Numbered from the stretch's first letter, positions 21,880 to 32,600 are shown. The stretch: DNA of 64,000 nt from Diplolepis rosae (GCA_030998225.1 JAPYXD010000738.1:248001-312000), one strand, 5' to 3'. The notes: generated from the sequence alone by a model not told the origin. Numbers and translations are program-made.

Positions 21880-22330
21880 TTCAGAAATGAACAGTGCTCT
21901 TCCTTCGATCCCTTGACGGGCAAGCCTGTCGGCTCCCTCGTTGCCTTCAATGCCGTTATGCCCTGGGGCATGGTTCCAAACTACCTCGATTGACTCAAGT
22001 GCCTTTTTTAATTTCTCAAATTCATTTCGGTTTTTAACTGGTTTGTTTTCAGCATCTTCCAGTCGTGCTTTTCCCGCGTTGGGATCCATTCCGTCGCGCT
22101 GCTGACTAGATATTTGGACTCAGTGTTAATTCTTAATTTTTTTATTCCAGCATCCTGAGCCCTATGAGCTGCCTCTACAGCGGCCTCGATTTCAGCGCCC
22201 GGGCTGCCCGAGAGACATTCAGCGGGTCGTCTGGGCCGAACCAGACGCCGATGCCAGCCCTGAATTCACCTCTCTCGTTGTCGCTGCAGGAGCCGTCGAC
22301 GAAGACGTCTATGTAGGGTTCCTAGAGGGG
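21880..22330 (-). pseudogene. RNASEH1-like second RNase H domain in pol
   Basis: Three consecutive pieces in different frames read as a cellular-type RNase H1. The first is VFVDGSCSDNERGEFRAGIG (near 22310) with the first catalytic Asp. The second is AEIEAAVEAAHRAQDAG (near 22180) with the catalytic Glu, followed by TESKYL where TDS is usual. The third is WNHAPGHNGIEGNEGADRLA (near 21930) with the last Asp. The block sits between the gypsy RNase H/tether and the integrase, so the element has two RNase H domains. Frameshifts and a stop just upstream make it inactive now. This position is taken by an AT-hook/acidic segment in element B. Confidence 0.75.
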
Positions 22331-22625
22331 TGGGAACGAAGGACGATTCATGCTCGGACGCATGAAGGCGCATTCTTCGGTGGAGAACCGTCCGTCGCGC
22401 TACCTGTGCGCAACTCCAGGCTTTGGAGAACGCTGTGTGACTTCCTGTGCACAGGAAGGTCTGAATCTTCGCTGTTGCCATCCCTTGAAGATTGCTCGCA
22501 CTCAGAGGAAAATTCATGGCTATTCGTGGGCGTTCTCGGGAGTCCCGTTGTTCCTCGACGCCGCGAGAGCCGTTTCGCGATACAACATTCGGTCAGGCTC
22601 GGCCCTATCCGACCTACCGGGGCGC

Positions 22626-23120
22626 TTAGGATTCATCGGAGCTTACCTTCGGCATCGTGGAAGAAGAATTAGGTGTTCTTCCCCTCCTTTTCGACGTTCG
22701 CTTACCTTCCTCCGGCAGGATGGTGGTAATGGTTTTGAATTTAGTTGGTTTGAATATAGCAGACCTGGTGACTATGGGCCTGCCTCTTATTACCGATGGA
22801 TTTCGGTCGACAGTAGTTTTCCTTTTTGCCATCGTTGGTTTTGTGGAGGGTGGAATTCGACCGGAAGTACCAGGTGCTGATTCGAGATATTCAACTCCTC
22901 TCTGCAGGGTGGATGACCTCGTGACGGGCCTTGACTTTTCCGCCTTGTCCTTGTTCCGGATAACTAACACCTGTTTGCGAGTTCTAGTTGGAATGTGCCC
23001 GTTTGTCCTAGCAGTTTCAGGATTGACTCTCCTCCTGTGCGGGGAATGGGATTGACTCATTCCGCCAGAGTCATCGGAATCTTCACTGGATTCGGTTGAG
23101 CTTGCCAAATCCGTTTTCAT
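22626..23120 (-). pseudogene. Ser/Arg/Thr-rich tether region of pol (C)
   Basis: A 164-codon open frame rich in Ser, Arg, Pro and Thr lies between RNase H and the RNASEH1-like block (SSEDSDDSGGMSQSHSPHRR, later EEGKRTSKRRGRTPNS). It has no catalytic motif. Its position and composition suggest a disordered pol linker, comparable to the AT-hook/acidic region of element B. Confidence 0.5.
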
Positions 23121-23129
23121 AGCTGGTTT

Positions 23130-23925
23130 TTTAGAAAGAGCCTCAACGCCCCTGTTTAATTTCCCCTGGTTGTATTCGAACTTATACTGGTAATCCTGGA
23201 CCCTTAGTCTCCATCGTAGGAGACGTGCTCCAGGGTTCTCAACATAGTTATCCAGTGGATAGGTTCGTAGTTATAAGCCGAAATAAATTCTTGGCCATAT
23301 AGGTCGGGGCGGAAATTCATAACCGTGTACCATACGGCGAGGCACTCTTCCTCGGCCTCAGGGTAACTTTGCTCGCAAGTGTTCATCGTTTTCGAGAAGT
23401 ACGCCACGGGCATATCTACTCCGTCTTTCTCTTGGGTCAATATTGCTCCGATCGCGTAATCGTAGGCATCCGTGGTATGTTTGAAGGTCTTCTGAAAATC
23501 TGGGTATAAGAGAATAGGCTCCCTACAAAGATACCTGCGAAGTCTTCTGAAGCTTCCCTTTTGGCTGTTTTCCCATTCCCATTTTACGTCCTTTTTGAGA
23601 AGGTCGGAGAGTGGTTTTGCCAATTCCGCGTAATCTTGGATGCATCTTCGTTAGTACCCAGAGAGCCCCAAGAACTGTCGGATTGCTCGCACGGTAGTGA
23701 GTCAGGGAAATTTCCTAATCGTGTTAATTTTAGCCGGGTTAGGTTTTACACCTTCGCGCCCGATGATGTGCTGTAGGTAGGCGACTTCCGTTCGTAAAAA
23801 GTCGCACTTGTCTGGTTGCAGTTTTAAATTAGCACTCCGCAGACGATCAAAGTCTTCTTGCCTTTTTATCATGTTTTTCGAGACTTTCTACATATACCAC
23901 AATGTCATCCAAATAGACACTTGCC
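23130..23925 (-). pseudogene. RT C-terminal half and RNase H of provirus C
   Basis: It starts abruptly at the catalytic YLDDIVVY motif (near 23905) and continues through LQPDKCDFL and QFLGLSGY to a Ty3-type RNase H (TTDAYDYAIGAIL, YPEAEEECLA). In-frame stops occur (for example near 23690 and 23645). Everything upstream of YLDD in the RT palm is missing: the frame before the junction still reads protease-linker sequence. An internal deletion at ~23925 thus removed the RT fingers and the first catalytic Asp. Confidence 0.8.
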
Positions 23926-24684
23926 ATCTTGAGCGGTGACGGCTGCTTCACCTATGTACAAGCCTTCTGGGGTATCAATTCTTGGCAGGTACCCTTGATG
24001 GATTTCCGAATTGGACACATCTATTGCAATGGGCTGCCTGGTTCTTGCTTTGATTTTCAAGATCCTGGCATAAGGCTTGATTTCCGATTAAAGGGCTTTG
24101 TTGGCTTGCTGTAATTTCGCGTCGACAAATGAAATCGGCGTGATAGGGTTGGATACGGTGACTAGAGTATTATGCCTAAATGAAATTTGTGCTTGCTCCT
24201 GCCGTAGGTATGGTTGTCCTAAGATCCCATCGGGTGGAATAGGGAGTTCGTTTCCTACGACGTGAAATTCCACAGGACTCTTGAAAATCGTGATTTTCCC
24301 TGTACCGATTGTTTTCACAGGCTCGTTGGTTATGCCGGTGATAAAGATAGAATTCAGGGGTTCGATAATCATATCCTGGCGTAAAGCGTGAAGTTTCACA
24401 AGATTCACGTCAGAACCTGGGTCAACCAGGAAGGTTGCCCTAGAACCTTGGAATTCGGAGGCAGTTAGTTCAACTACTGGTGAGTCTTCTTGGCTGCGTT
24501 CCGTTCGAAGGACCCTACGGAGATCTCCTGGAAGTGGACGGACTTGGGACGCTCTTGTATAGTTGAGTGATTCGTCACAGCGTCCGAGCGACGAGACGAC
24601 TGGGAGTTTAAAGCTCCTGATGGTCCTGGAGAGGCTGATCGGGGAGGAGTCATGCTTCCTGCAATTTTGCTTTGCCCTTGCCAC
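23926..24684 (-). pseudogene. Retroviral-type aspartic protease and linker (C)
   Basis: The frame at 24684-24088 carries FLVDPGSDVNLVK where an active protease has D-S/T-G; the Pro replaces that residue. ILGQPYL is the distal structural motif. The reading continues after a stop near 24088 with YLPRIDTPEGLYIGEA, homologous to the protease-RT linker of element B (58580-58690), until the deletion junction near 23925. Confidence 0.75.
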
Positions 24685-25553
24685 GACGAGTTGCCGGGTG
24701 ATTTTTGACCCTTTTCGACTGGTGGGTATTGCATCATGGCGGGATGAGGAGGATAAGGGTGGTGGGGTGGATATGGTTAGTTCGATGGGTATTGAGGAAA
24801 GGAATACGGATATTGAGACTGATAATTAGGTTGATAAGGAGGGTAAGACAAATGGTATTGACTGTACATGGATATGTACATTGGGGCCTGGTTTGTTGGA
24901 GTGCTAGGTCCTGTCATTGTTAAAGTTGTGCTTCCCTTTGAACTTGGCCTCTCGGATTTTACCTGCTTCTCCGAATGTTCCATTTGCTTTGAGAAGGGGC
25001 TTGGTGAGCGTTGCCGCTCTGACGCAAATTCTCTGCGATATGACAGAATGACGCGGCCTTTCTCGCTTTCTCCGTATACGTCTGTCGTTCTTCGGCATGG
25101 AGGGCGTGTTCAAATGCCTCGCTAAGATCTTTTGGAGTGCGGGTGTCGACAAAAATTGATATATCATCTGGTAGGCCCCTGATAAAGGCGTCTAAAGCAC
25201 AGTCGATTACTAACTTCATCATAATGGCGCTTTCCTTGGTGTGTCCATACGTGCCTGTATACTTTTCTTCTATCGCATGTCTAGCGCCACTCAAAAGGCC
25301 TTGTACACGATCGTTATAATCGCTCACGGTTTCCGATTGCTTCATCCGGAGGTTAATGATAGATTCGAAATACCATTGGTACTTTTTCGTCGGCGCGAAT
25401 CTTTACTTCAGGTGCGCTATTAGGTCCTTTACCCTAGAGAACTGTTTGTCGCGGACGCTTTCGCAAGCTACACCTTTGAGCTTGGCTAACACGGCCTTGA
25501 TGAAACCAGGTTCCGTAACGTCGGTGACAAATACTGCTCCGTTTGCGATATCC
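24480..25553 (-). pseudogene. gag of provirus C, N-terminally truncated
   Basis: The capsid-like reading starts at the element edge with IANGAVFVTDV and reaches LRMKQSETVSDYNDRVQGLL. It aligns in position with the segment of element B gag around LEELIEKLKRVYAP and ENVLSYAARIKE. A stop occurs near 25400, and later frames are broken before a Tyr/Pro/Gln-rich tail (near 24830). The N-terminus is absent because the element is cut at 25553. Confidence 0.7.
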
Positions 25554-26249
25554 TGTAAGAATATACAGAGACAATTTGAGTGGAGAGTATGAAAAGATGT
25601 TTATTGTAAAATGTAACTATCCCTACGATAAAATAAAATTAATAGAATAATAGTAGAATATTCTTGTGCACTAGAGATGGAGTGTTCTGCAGATGTTTAG
25701 TATATTTCTAAAGATTACTCACCAGAAATTAATGTTAATATAGAGATCTGAAGCGTGCTAGTTTAGGGTTTTAAATTCTACATGATTTTCGGAATGACAG
25801 TTGATATAAAACAGAACTGTTCAGAAGAGCGTAGACTGTATTTCTTTATCAAGTATTTTATTCACGGCTTAGAAAATAAAAAGACTTTCAGCGGAAAAGG
25901 ACTGGAAATGTAATAAATTAGTCAAAAAACCCTAAGGGTGCCCTCCCATGTGGGCGAAAAATGCAAAGCAGAAAACGAACAGTCGATTACAAAAAAGCTT
26001 TAAATTTCTTTCTTCTTCAAGGTGTTCTGTAGTTGGCTATTCGTTTCCCGCTTTGCACTATGCGGCCACATGGGATGGCACCCTAAGTGCTCAAAATTAT
26101 AAAACTATGAGCTCAGAACGGTCTAAGCTGAATTATGCCATAAAAGAACGGCCAGAACACAGTGGGTCCACTGATATAGGAGAAAAGGGGAACGAATTAT
26201 AGTGTTTGCTATCAACAAGTGGTGGCGCTATTGTCGCTACCGTGTAACA
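25554..26249 (-). mobile_element. Possible LTR interrupting or bounding C's gag
   Basis: The block begins TGTAAG (25554) and ends GTAACA (26249), the TG...CA form of LTRs. On the minus strand it is preceded by ATTAGGGGG, a polypurine-like run directly before TGTTACACGG. It directly abuts the truncated gag. No duplicate LTR or clear target duplication was found. It hosts the MITE at 25933-26087. Confidence 0.35.
25933..26087. mobile_element. ~155-bp MITE with ~55-bp inverted repeats
   Basis: The left arm (TAAGGGTGCCCTCCCATGTG, with GCAAAGCAGAAAACGAA) is mirrored by the right arm (TTCGTTTCCCGCTTTGC, CCACATGGGATGGCACCCTA). Nearly the whole element is a hairpin. No coding capacity. Confidence 0.8.
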
Positions 26250-26900
26250 CCCCCTAATGTGTGTTGATTATGAATAAATCTGCAAGGTGGGTTTTATGCC
26301 TTGAACGTTAAAACGTAAAAGTCAGAGAATTGGTGAAAGGTTGGAAAAAATTTAACTGAAGGTAAAATCAAATTAAAGACAGTGAACAATATTATTTATT
26401 AAAAAGAAAATTTTACTTTGAGAAGTTTTCATAACTTGGTCTTGGTCTTGGTCTTGTTTCGCGTCTATAACATTTAGAATTACAGTCTAGCGAAGTCAAC
26501 AGAATCGAACGACTGTCCTTGAGGAATCGAAAAATGTCAACTGAACTTTTCAGAGAGAAGAGATGAAGTATCCCGTCTCCCTGAAGACGATTCACGTATT
26601 TTGAGGAACGCCCTGGCCCAATTGCAGCCAATAGGGGAAGAGTTTTCCTCCAGTGTGAAAACATAATAGAAATGACGTTGAGAGCCCCACTATTCCTGGA
26701 TGAGAGAGAAAAAGAGAAAGTACATTTTACAAGTATCCTCACTTTTTGCGCGATCTATGTAACACTTGAGATTCCGCAAGACCCTAGACGCCTCTATTCG
26801 GACATTTATGACCTTCGCGGTAAGTCCCAGGGCGAGTCGAAAGATCTTCGCATACCGGCCTATGCAACATGTGTCGAGCAGGCGATCGCCCAGGAGTAAG
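26250..26900. other. Unassigned mixed-composition region
   Basis: No gene is recognised. A triple GGTCTT hexamer repeat lies at 26433-26453. On the minus strand an AATAAA-like signal (near 26400) follows a more GC-rich stretch, so it could be LTR-like, but no partner copy is present. Confidence 0.3.
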
Positions 26901-27840
26901 GCATTTGATACTCCTATTACACTAGGCAGTTTTTTTATATAACCTTTTCCTTCACAAAACTTAAATTCATCTAAATCACCCTACTTAGAAAACACATAAA
27001 AACGTTAAGTTATAGTACTTACTTTAGTTCCTTAAAAGATTTATTAAATGTGAAAATCTACTCTTCAAACTGGAGAACTCCAAACGAATTCCAAGACTTC
27101 CTTTCTTAATTTTAACTGTAAAGAAATATACGGGACACTATTCCTATATCGAAGCTTGAGTTTAGTCTAAGTCGTATTCCAAAAACAAGATGTTCTTCCA
27201 AAACGAATTTTCAGGGTTCTAAGAACATTATAAACTCATTCAAAACATTATTGTCTCCTTGCATACTGTCCCATGCTTATTCTGAGCTTTCTTTAGATTC
27301 TATTCCATAGATTTATATTTATATTTATAGTTCCAGAATTGAAAATCATTCTATCTTTGAATAAATCTAATCTTACATATAATTCAACTCATGTTTTTAA
27401 AATTTAAGAAATATTATCAATTATAAACCATGCATAATGAATTAGTTCTACTTTATCCACCACATACAGAAGATAGTTCGCGCCAGTCACCGATTGTCAC
27501 AACCGATGTTCTTTTTAACCTCTTGCAACCATAGTTTGATATTCTTTTGATAAAATCAGATGGTATAAATCATTGATTCATGTTTAAAAAAATTTCACTC
27601 TTTAGAATATGCCTAGTAAAAAGAAACTTTTCACTGCATTTTAATTCCTAGGCATTAAAAGGCATTCAAAAGTTTCATTCTCGATTCCGTTTTTTTTTTC
27701 AGATTTTGACATTTCAATGTCATTCAATGCCCACCTTCTTAATGGGTTTTGGGGTACGGGGGTTTCATTTGCATTGATATTAGATCTTGCTACCATAATT
27801 TAGGGGCGCTGATGTTCATTTTCACTTTTTTAAGTACCCT
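26901..27840. other. AT-rich intergenic DNA
   Basis: No ORF with coding character, no RNA gene and no clear repeat was seen. Confidence 0.5.
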
Positions 27841-27847
27841 CCTAAAA

Positions 27848-27965
27848 TACATGGTAGTGCCGTAGTGGACGACTGGACGTACTGTGGGTCAGAACCACTT
27901 GGAGACAAGACGTTCCATATGTTAAGGTTCGAGCGATGCCCACCAGACTATGCCTGAAGTTTGTT
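27848..27965 (+). repeat. Possible tRNA-derived SINE head
   Basis: An A-box-like GTGCCGTAGTGG (27857-27868) is followed by a B-box-like GGTTCGAGC (27926-27934), the internal RNA polymerase III promoter layout. Spacing is longer than in a mature tRNA gene and no cloverleaf folds, so a SINE head or tRNA pseudogene is preferred. Confidence 0.4.
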
Positions 27966-28880
27966 ATCTAAAAAATAGTTAAAGAGTAGGTAGAGATTAG
28001 AATAGGATTTAAGAGGAGTTAGAAATAGAAATTGATTGGCTAGTGACGAAAGAGTAGGACAAGTCACAAGTCAGAGTTTTATTTTATTTCACGGAAACAT
28101 AAGAGGTATTTCAATTCTTATTATGATGAAAAAATAGATTGTTATAACCCCTATTTATAATATTAAATATAGATCTCATCTTATATTCCCCGATCTTACT
28201 TATAAGTTTGAACATTAAAAGTGGATTTCCTCAGAAACTTGCTTTTTGAAGTTGTGTCGTTATGCCGGTCAACCACAGATATGTTATTTCTTTCGGAACC
28301 TCTGATATGGTCCGTAAAAACTTTTATTTTTCCGAAAAAATTCATAGGTCGCGACTTTTTGGTGTCGTGCGAAAAAATTTGAAATTTTAGTTGACTTTAA
28401 GGTTAATCATTTTGTTCTTCTCCTTATTTCGACAAGTTTGGTAGGAAACTGCATATTTATCGAGGAGATTCCTATTGCAGAAGATATAGTTTTTCTATGC
28501 TTGTTTTTTTTTATCTTCCTATGAACGAGAATAAAATTGAAAAATTCTTGAAAAACGATAGCCTAGTTCCCTTAACTTCGAGTTGTTCAAAGCCTCCTTT
28601 TTTTTATAAGGGCATTGGAACATTTCAGTTTGATTACATAAACCTCTTTTTACTAGTAGTAAATATGTTAATTTGACGAAATCTTTCTCCCTTTTCTGAA
28701 AAAAATAAAACAACAGACAATCATGTGCTACCCAAAAGCACGCATTGAGCACCAAAGAAAATGATAATTATCGTTTTTTCCCCGAATAACCTTAATTCAA
28801 AATCAAGAAAATTGTATATGTAAAAAAAGGACACTTATTGTATTGAATAAAATTATATTTACATTTCTATAATAAGATTA
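27966..28880. other. AT-rich intergenic DNA downstream of the ERI1-like gene
   Basis: It contains no supported gene. The portion near 28890 probably includes the 3' UTR of the minus-strand exonuclease gene, but no definite poly-A signal was assigned. Confidence 0.4.
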
Positions 28881-28889
28881 TTTCTGCTT

Positions 28890-29573
28890 TCATTGATAAA
28901 CAGAAGAATTAGGATAATTCACTGCGGAAGTTATTTTAAATAGTGTATCATGCTGCGTACTCAAAGATTTGATTACATTAACCATATTCTTCACATCATC
29001 AATTCCAGAATGTAGTCTGCCAACTTTTGGAAGATTTAATTGAATAAGCATATCCACAATCCCACGAGGATAGACTTTCATAACGTCACAAAAGACTCTT
29101 TTCAAATTAATCCATTCCCTAAAATATTCTGGCACATTTATTTTTTCAGTCACACATTGAGAAGGAATCATCACTTTCAGATCCCAATCACCGCATGTTA
29201 CGAAAGCACTCTTATTTTTTTCTTCGAAGTATCTTCCTTCCTTGATCCAATTTGAAAACGTGGCCAAAACGTCTGGAAAGTTGGATTGATCATCGACCAT
29301 TTCTTGTAAAATTCCAGTGAGTTCCGTACAAAATGGACTTAGGTTAGGATGTACCCTGGGTCTGACGTACTCATGAAAAATATCTTTTACTTGCCAGTCT
29401 TGAGTGGAAATAGCAATGCACGGAAACTCTATGATTTCTTGTGGTTGTATTTGAATATTTCTCTCGCAAGTTGCTTCGAAATCTAAAACTAGGAGAAACT
29501 TCAACTGCTGTGCACATTTTGTTACACTTTGAGTAAGATTCTGATTTAATCCCATAAAAGCTCTATGAGCCAT
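28890..29573 (-). CDS. ERI1-like DEDDh 3'-5' exoribonuclease
   Basis: This is a 227-residue, single-exon reading of the ERI1/ERI3 (snipper-like) family, which trims the 3' ends of small RNAs and structured RNAs. ExoI is LLVLDFEATCE (near residue 30; Asp and Glu metal ligands), ExoII is FVTCGDWDLKVM (near 125; Asp) and ExoIII is RLHSGIDDVKN (near 187; catalytic His and last Asp). All five DEDDh residues are present and the frame is intact. The ATG at 29573 is the first Met; MGLNQNL seven codons on is an alternative. CCAG directly before GATGG could instead be a splice acceptor, so an upstream exon is possible. It is the only apparent host gene here. A P-like element lies only ~120 bp upstream. 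Confidence 0.88.
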   Translation of the reverse strand: MAHRAFMGLNQNLTQSVTKCAQQLKFLLVLDFEATCERNIQIQPQEIIEFPCIAISTQDWQVKDIFHEYVRPRVHPNLSPFCTELTGILQEMVDDQSNFPDVLATFSNWIKEGRYFEEKNKSAFVTCGDWDLKVMIPSQCVTEKINVPEYFREWINLKRVFCDVMKVYPRGIVDMLIQLNLPKVGRLHSGIDDVKNMVNVIKSLSTQHDTLFKITSAVNYPNSSVYQ

Positions 29574-29694
29574 CCTGGCTTATAAAATGGCGATACTGGG
29601 ATGTTCCGAATAAGCTGACCAAAGGGTACAGACAACACGGGTGGTATTCTCCAGCGCTATCCGACTCCCTGCCTGCAACGGCGAGAACTTGCTT
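29574..29694 (-). promoter_or_regulatory. Short upstream region of the ERI1-like gene
   Basis: Only ~120 bases separate the exonuclease ATG from a transposon terminal repeat. A TTTTATAAG stretch on the minus strand lies about 10 bases before the ATG, too close for a TATA box. The promoter must lie in this short space or within the transposon. Confidence 0.3.
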
Positions 29695-29896
29695 CCCTTA
29701 GTGATTATAGTTTCTATGTGCGAAGTTTTCTCACGAGAGCGGCGCTGCACGCGGCACGCTCTACAAAAGGATTATACATTCAGAAAATTTATCTGAGGAA
29801 GATAAAAATATTTTATTCAGTATGAGATTTCGAATGGAATATTATCAATACTGTAAAAATGTTTCACTAATTTTTTGTTCCTTTCCTATTGTTTAG

Positions 29897-30684
29897 AGAT
29901 TTTTTGGCACTATCAGATTAGCTGGAGGAACAAAAGATCATCCTTGTACACCAACCTTCTTGCAAATATACAAGATATTAACTGCCTTTAGCATTTTGAA
30001 ACCTGCAAAGCTTTGAAATTGTAGTACTTTCGATGGCAACCCTCCGCAGCCCTTAATAACAATTTCAAAATTGAAAGAATTACATCAGTCGAATAGTAAA
30101 AGCGCAATTCAAGAAATTCGAGAAAAGTTGAAAGCAATAATCGATTGTGAAGACACTGATTTTAATGATTTTTTAGATGCAGTAGCGCACGATTATGCTT
30201 TACCAGCTGTTAGAGATTGTTTGATTTTTTACACAACTGGTCGTATAACTGCTTACATTAAAAAGCACACTCAGTGTTCGACATGCTTAAATGCATTTTG
30301 ACTACTTCTGAAATTCATGGAAATACGATAAATTTTTCTTGTGATCAGTTACCTGAAAGTTTGAGTAGATTTGCAAGAATAAATAAAGATTTCATACATC
30401 GAAATGTTAAGTTATACAAGCTTATCAGAGTTGTCGAATATCTATTTAACAAACATTGCCGGTCTAGCAATTCTTTTGATCTAATTCTAGACGATTTAAT
30501 TTCATCTGAAACAAAATTTAGTTTTCAATGCAAAGAACATGCCAATGAAGCTGTGGAGATGTTAGCATATATAATTCAATTTTATCTTCAAATACGGATG
30601 AGACAATTCGTAAGACAGGAAATGGCTGAGATTACAAAAGTTAGCGTCTTGAAGAAAAAAGCAGCCAAGCTTTGCGACACTTAA
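29897..30684 (+). pseudogene. P-element-type transposase C-terminal exon, broken
   Basis: It begins after a splice acceptor (TTTCCTATTGTTTAG, ending 29896) with IRLAGGTKDHPCTPTFLQIY, a motif typical of P/THAP9 transposases. It goes on through CLIFYTTGRITAYIKKH with a CSTC motif to a C-terminal helical region ending KKKAAKLCDT at 30684. A TGA at 30013-30015, a frame change soon after and another near 30290 disrupt it. The N-terminal THAP and catalytic regions are absent from this copy. Confidence 0.75.
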
Positions 30685-30689
30685 CTAGA

Positions 30690-31177
30690 CATCATCGAGC
30701 TGTACATGTTAAAAATTTAAAATATGTTAAAAATATGTACTAGCAAATTTTATAGTAATGGATATTTTTTGTTACATTTACAAATTTTTAATTGAGTATA
30801 TATTTCCCTTCACATGATTTTTTATGTTGAACACAGGGCTTAACAAAATAATAATTTTTCATTTCATTCGTTTGAAGATGGAAAATAAAAATGGAAAATA
30901 CTTCTATTTAGAAGCTTAAGCTTTTTATTTATTTTTAAATATATTTTCAGTTACATGGGGATAACATAAAAAAAATTTTGTTTAGGGTCTCAAGAATTCT
31001 TCCTGCGTATCCACAGTATATATTTTACGAAGTTTAATGAATTCTTTTTTTATTTTGTATTAATTGATTTCTGCAAAATGTGTATTTTATGTCCTAGAAT
31101 CATTTTAGGAACATTTTTTCATTTCATATTGTTCAGAAACCTAATTATTTATATTTAGTAAAATATTTTTCTATTAG
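30690..31177. other. 3' noncoding part of the P-type relic
   Basis: AT-rich sequence between the transposase stop and the right TIR; nothing else is recognised. Confidence 0.5.
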
Positions 31178-31260
31178 TATAATGCTTTTGTAGAGCGTGC
31201 CGCGTGCAGCGCCGCTCTCGTGAGAAAACTTCGCACATAGAAACTATAATCACTAAGGAA

Positions 31261-31760
31261 CCGCCATTTTGTTCTTAGTCGGACAGGGCTGGTATTCTCA
31301 GTTGAAAAAGGCATCAGAGTAGACTGTCGCCGAGGGCGGCGCTGGCAGTACTTTGTGTCGACGAGAGCTACAAATGCATGGGAAGTTATACAAAATTGCA
31401 ATAAAAATTTGCAAAAATGTTATTAAATTGATTTATTTTTTTAATTTCATAAAATATAAATAAACCTCTTAATAAAGAAAAATAAAACACTTTGAAATGT
31501 GGAATAATTAAGTCAATATAAATATAATAAAATAATTTGGACTGAGGAAATTTTTTCAAAGATTCAAACGTTATTGTTTCTAAAAGCGTAATACAACTGT
31601 AAAAATAAATTTTATTTTTTATAATTTACTTAATTATTAATTATTATAAATTAAATGAAATATTAATAATATTATTACGTATTTTATATTTACGCAATCA
31701 ATAAATTTTGTTGAATATGTATATTATTTTTAAATAGTTTTTTTGTTTTAAAGATGTCAA
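31261..31760. other. Mixed flank without gene
   Basis: The first ~130 bases are GC-richer and share a CTGGTATTCTC stretch with the opposite flank of the TIR element (29642-29652). The rest is AT-rich. No coding region is supported. Confidence 0.4.
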
Positions 31761-31815
31761 TTTTTACTTGCAATACCGGATACGTCAGTTTGTAAAAACT
31801 ATGATGGCAGATCTA
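31761..31815 (+). pseudogene. Short P-type transposase C-terminal remnant
   Basis: About 18 codons (NFYLQYRIRQFVKTMMADLS) match the C-terminal stretch of the neighbouring P-type exon at 30580-30645 (QFYLQIRMRQFVRQEMAEI). The reading then leaves the family. It shows that a second, separate P-type element decayed here. Confidence 0.55.
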
Positions 31816-31819
31816 AGCA

Positions 31820-32600
31820 TGGGGATGAATTGGATAACTAGCGTCGCTACCTTACGGCAGTCGTCTGGCGAGTTATTCCGGCCAGACTCAAAAAGCGCGA
31901 AATATTTGAATGACTTAAATATTTTGAATATTCTGTTTGATTTGGAAAACTCGAACAGGCAAAACAAATAAAAGTATTTCGTGAAAACGTATTATTGAAA
32001 TATCTGTATTGACATTAACCAACGTCTGGCAATACCGTCTGGATATACGTCTGTATTGTACGTTTGTAGCGAAATAACCTTATTACTTTTCCATGAAATA
32101 CAATTTTAAAATACAAATTATTAATGTTATAAAAGTATCAAATTGATGACAAAAAGTTAATTCGATTCCTTACGATTTAAATAATAACAACAGTTAAAAT
32201 ACATGTTCAATTGTTTATTGAACTCCAGTAATTAATAACATATTCAAAATTCAGCGGATTTGCAATGTATTTCATGCAATATTTTTTTCCATTTTTCTCT
32301 CCGTTTATGATCTTTTAGAAATCTATGAAAACGTTTGTTTTTGTAGTCCGCTTTTCAATAATCTGGAATTTGTTATATCACATTGGTATCACTTGAATAA
32401 CAATTACAATTATTCAAAACTTTCAGATAGCTAATGCGTTAAATATCACTGGCCTTTCGACTTTATAAGCTAAGAGTATATTATGAAAATTCTATTAAGA
32501 CTAATTAATCTTTGTACCAATTTCAATATCACAGGCTCAATCAGAATTATTCTATAATTCCATGATTGATAATATTGGACATTACATTACATTACATTTC
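31820..32600. other. AT-rich DNA, no gene
   Basis: No supported gene. The segment around 31980-32050 repeats short CGTCTGG/ATACGTC words but forms no clear array. Confidence 0.4.

Larger units (their letters stand above)
17800..25553 (-). mobile_element. Errantivirus-like Ty3/gypsy provirus C, decayed
   Basis: Minus-strand order is gag (25553-24480), protease and linker, RT/RNase H with an internal deletion, Ser-rich tether, an RNASEH1-like extra domain, integrase and an F-type envelope. GC content is higher than in the neighbourhood. The 5' end is cut inside gag at 25553, so there is no 5' LTR or primer-binding site. Every gene is damaged except the integrase frame. Its architecture parallels element B at 54273. 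Confidence 0.85.
29695..31260 (+). mobile_element. P/THAP-type element relic with ~79-bp TIRs
   Basis: Inverted repeats at 29697-29775 and 31178-31258 match almost perfectly (outer end CCTTAGTGATTATAG; GC-rich core with GAGCGGCGCTGCACGCGGC). Between them lies a P-type transposase 3' exon. Length ~1.56 kb. No clear 8-bp duplication was seen at the edges. The high TIR identity contrasts with the broken gene, suggesting a non-autonomous copy mobilised in trans. Confidence 0.8.

Noticed and set aside
26672..26899. 75-codon plus-strand ORF
   Set aside because: No family resemblance; surrounding sequence looks noncoding.
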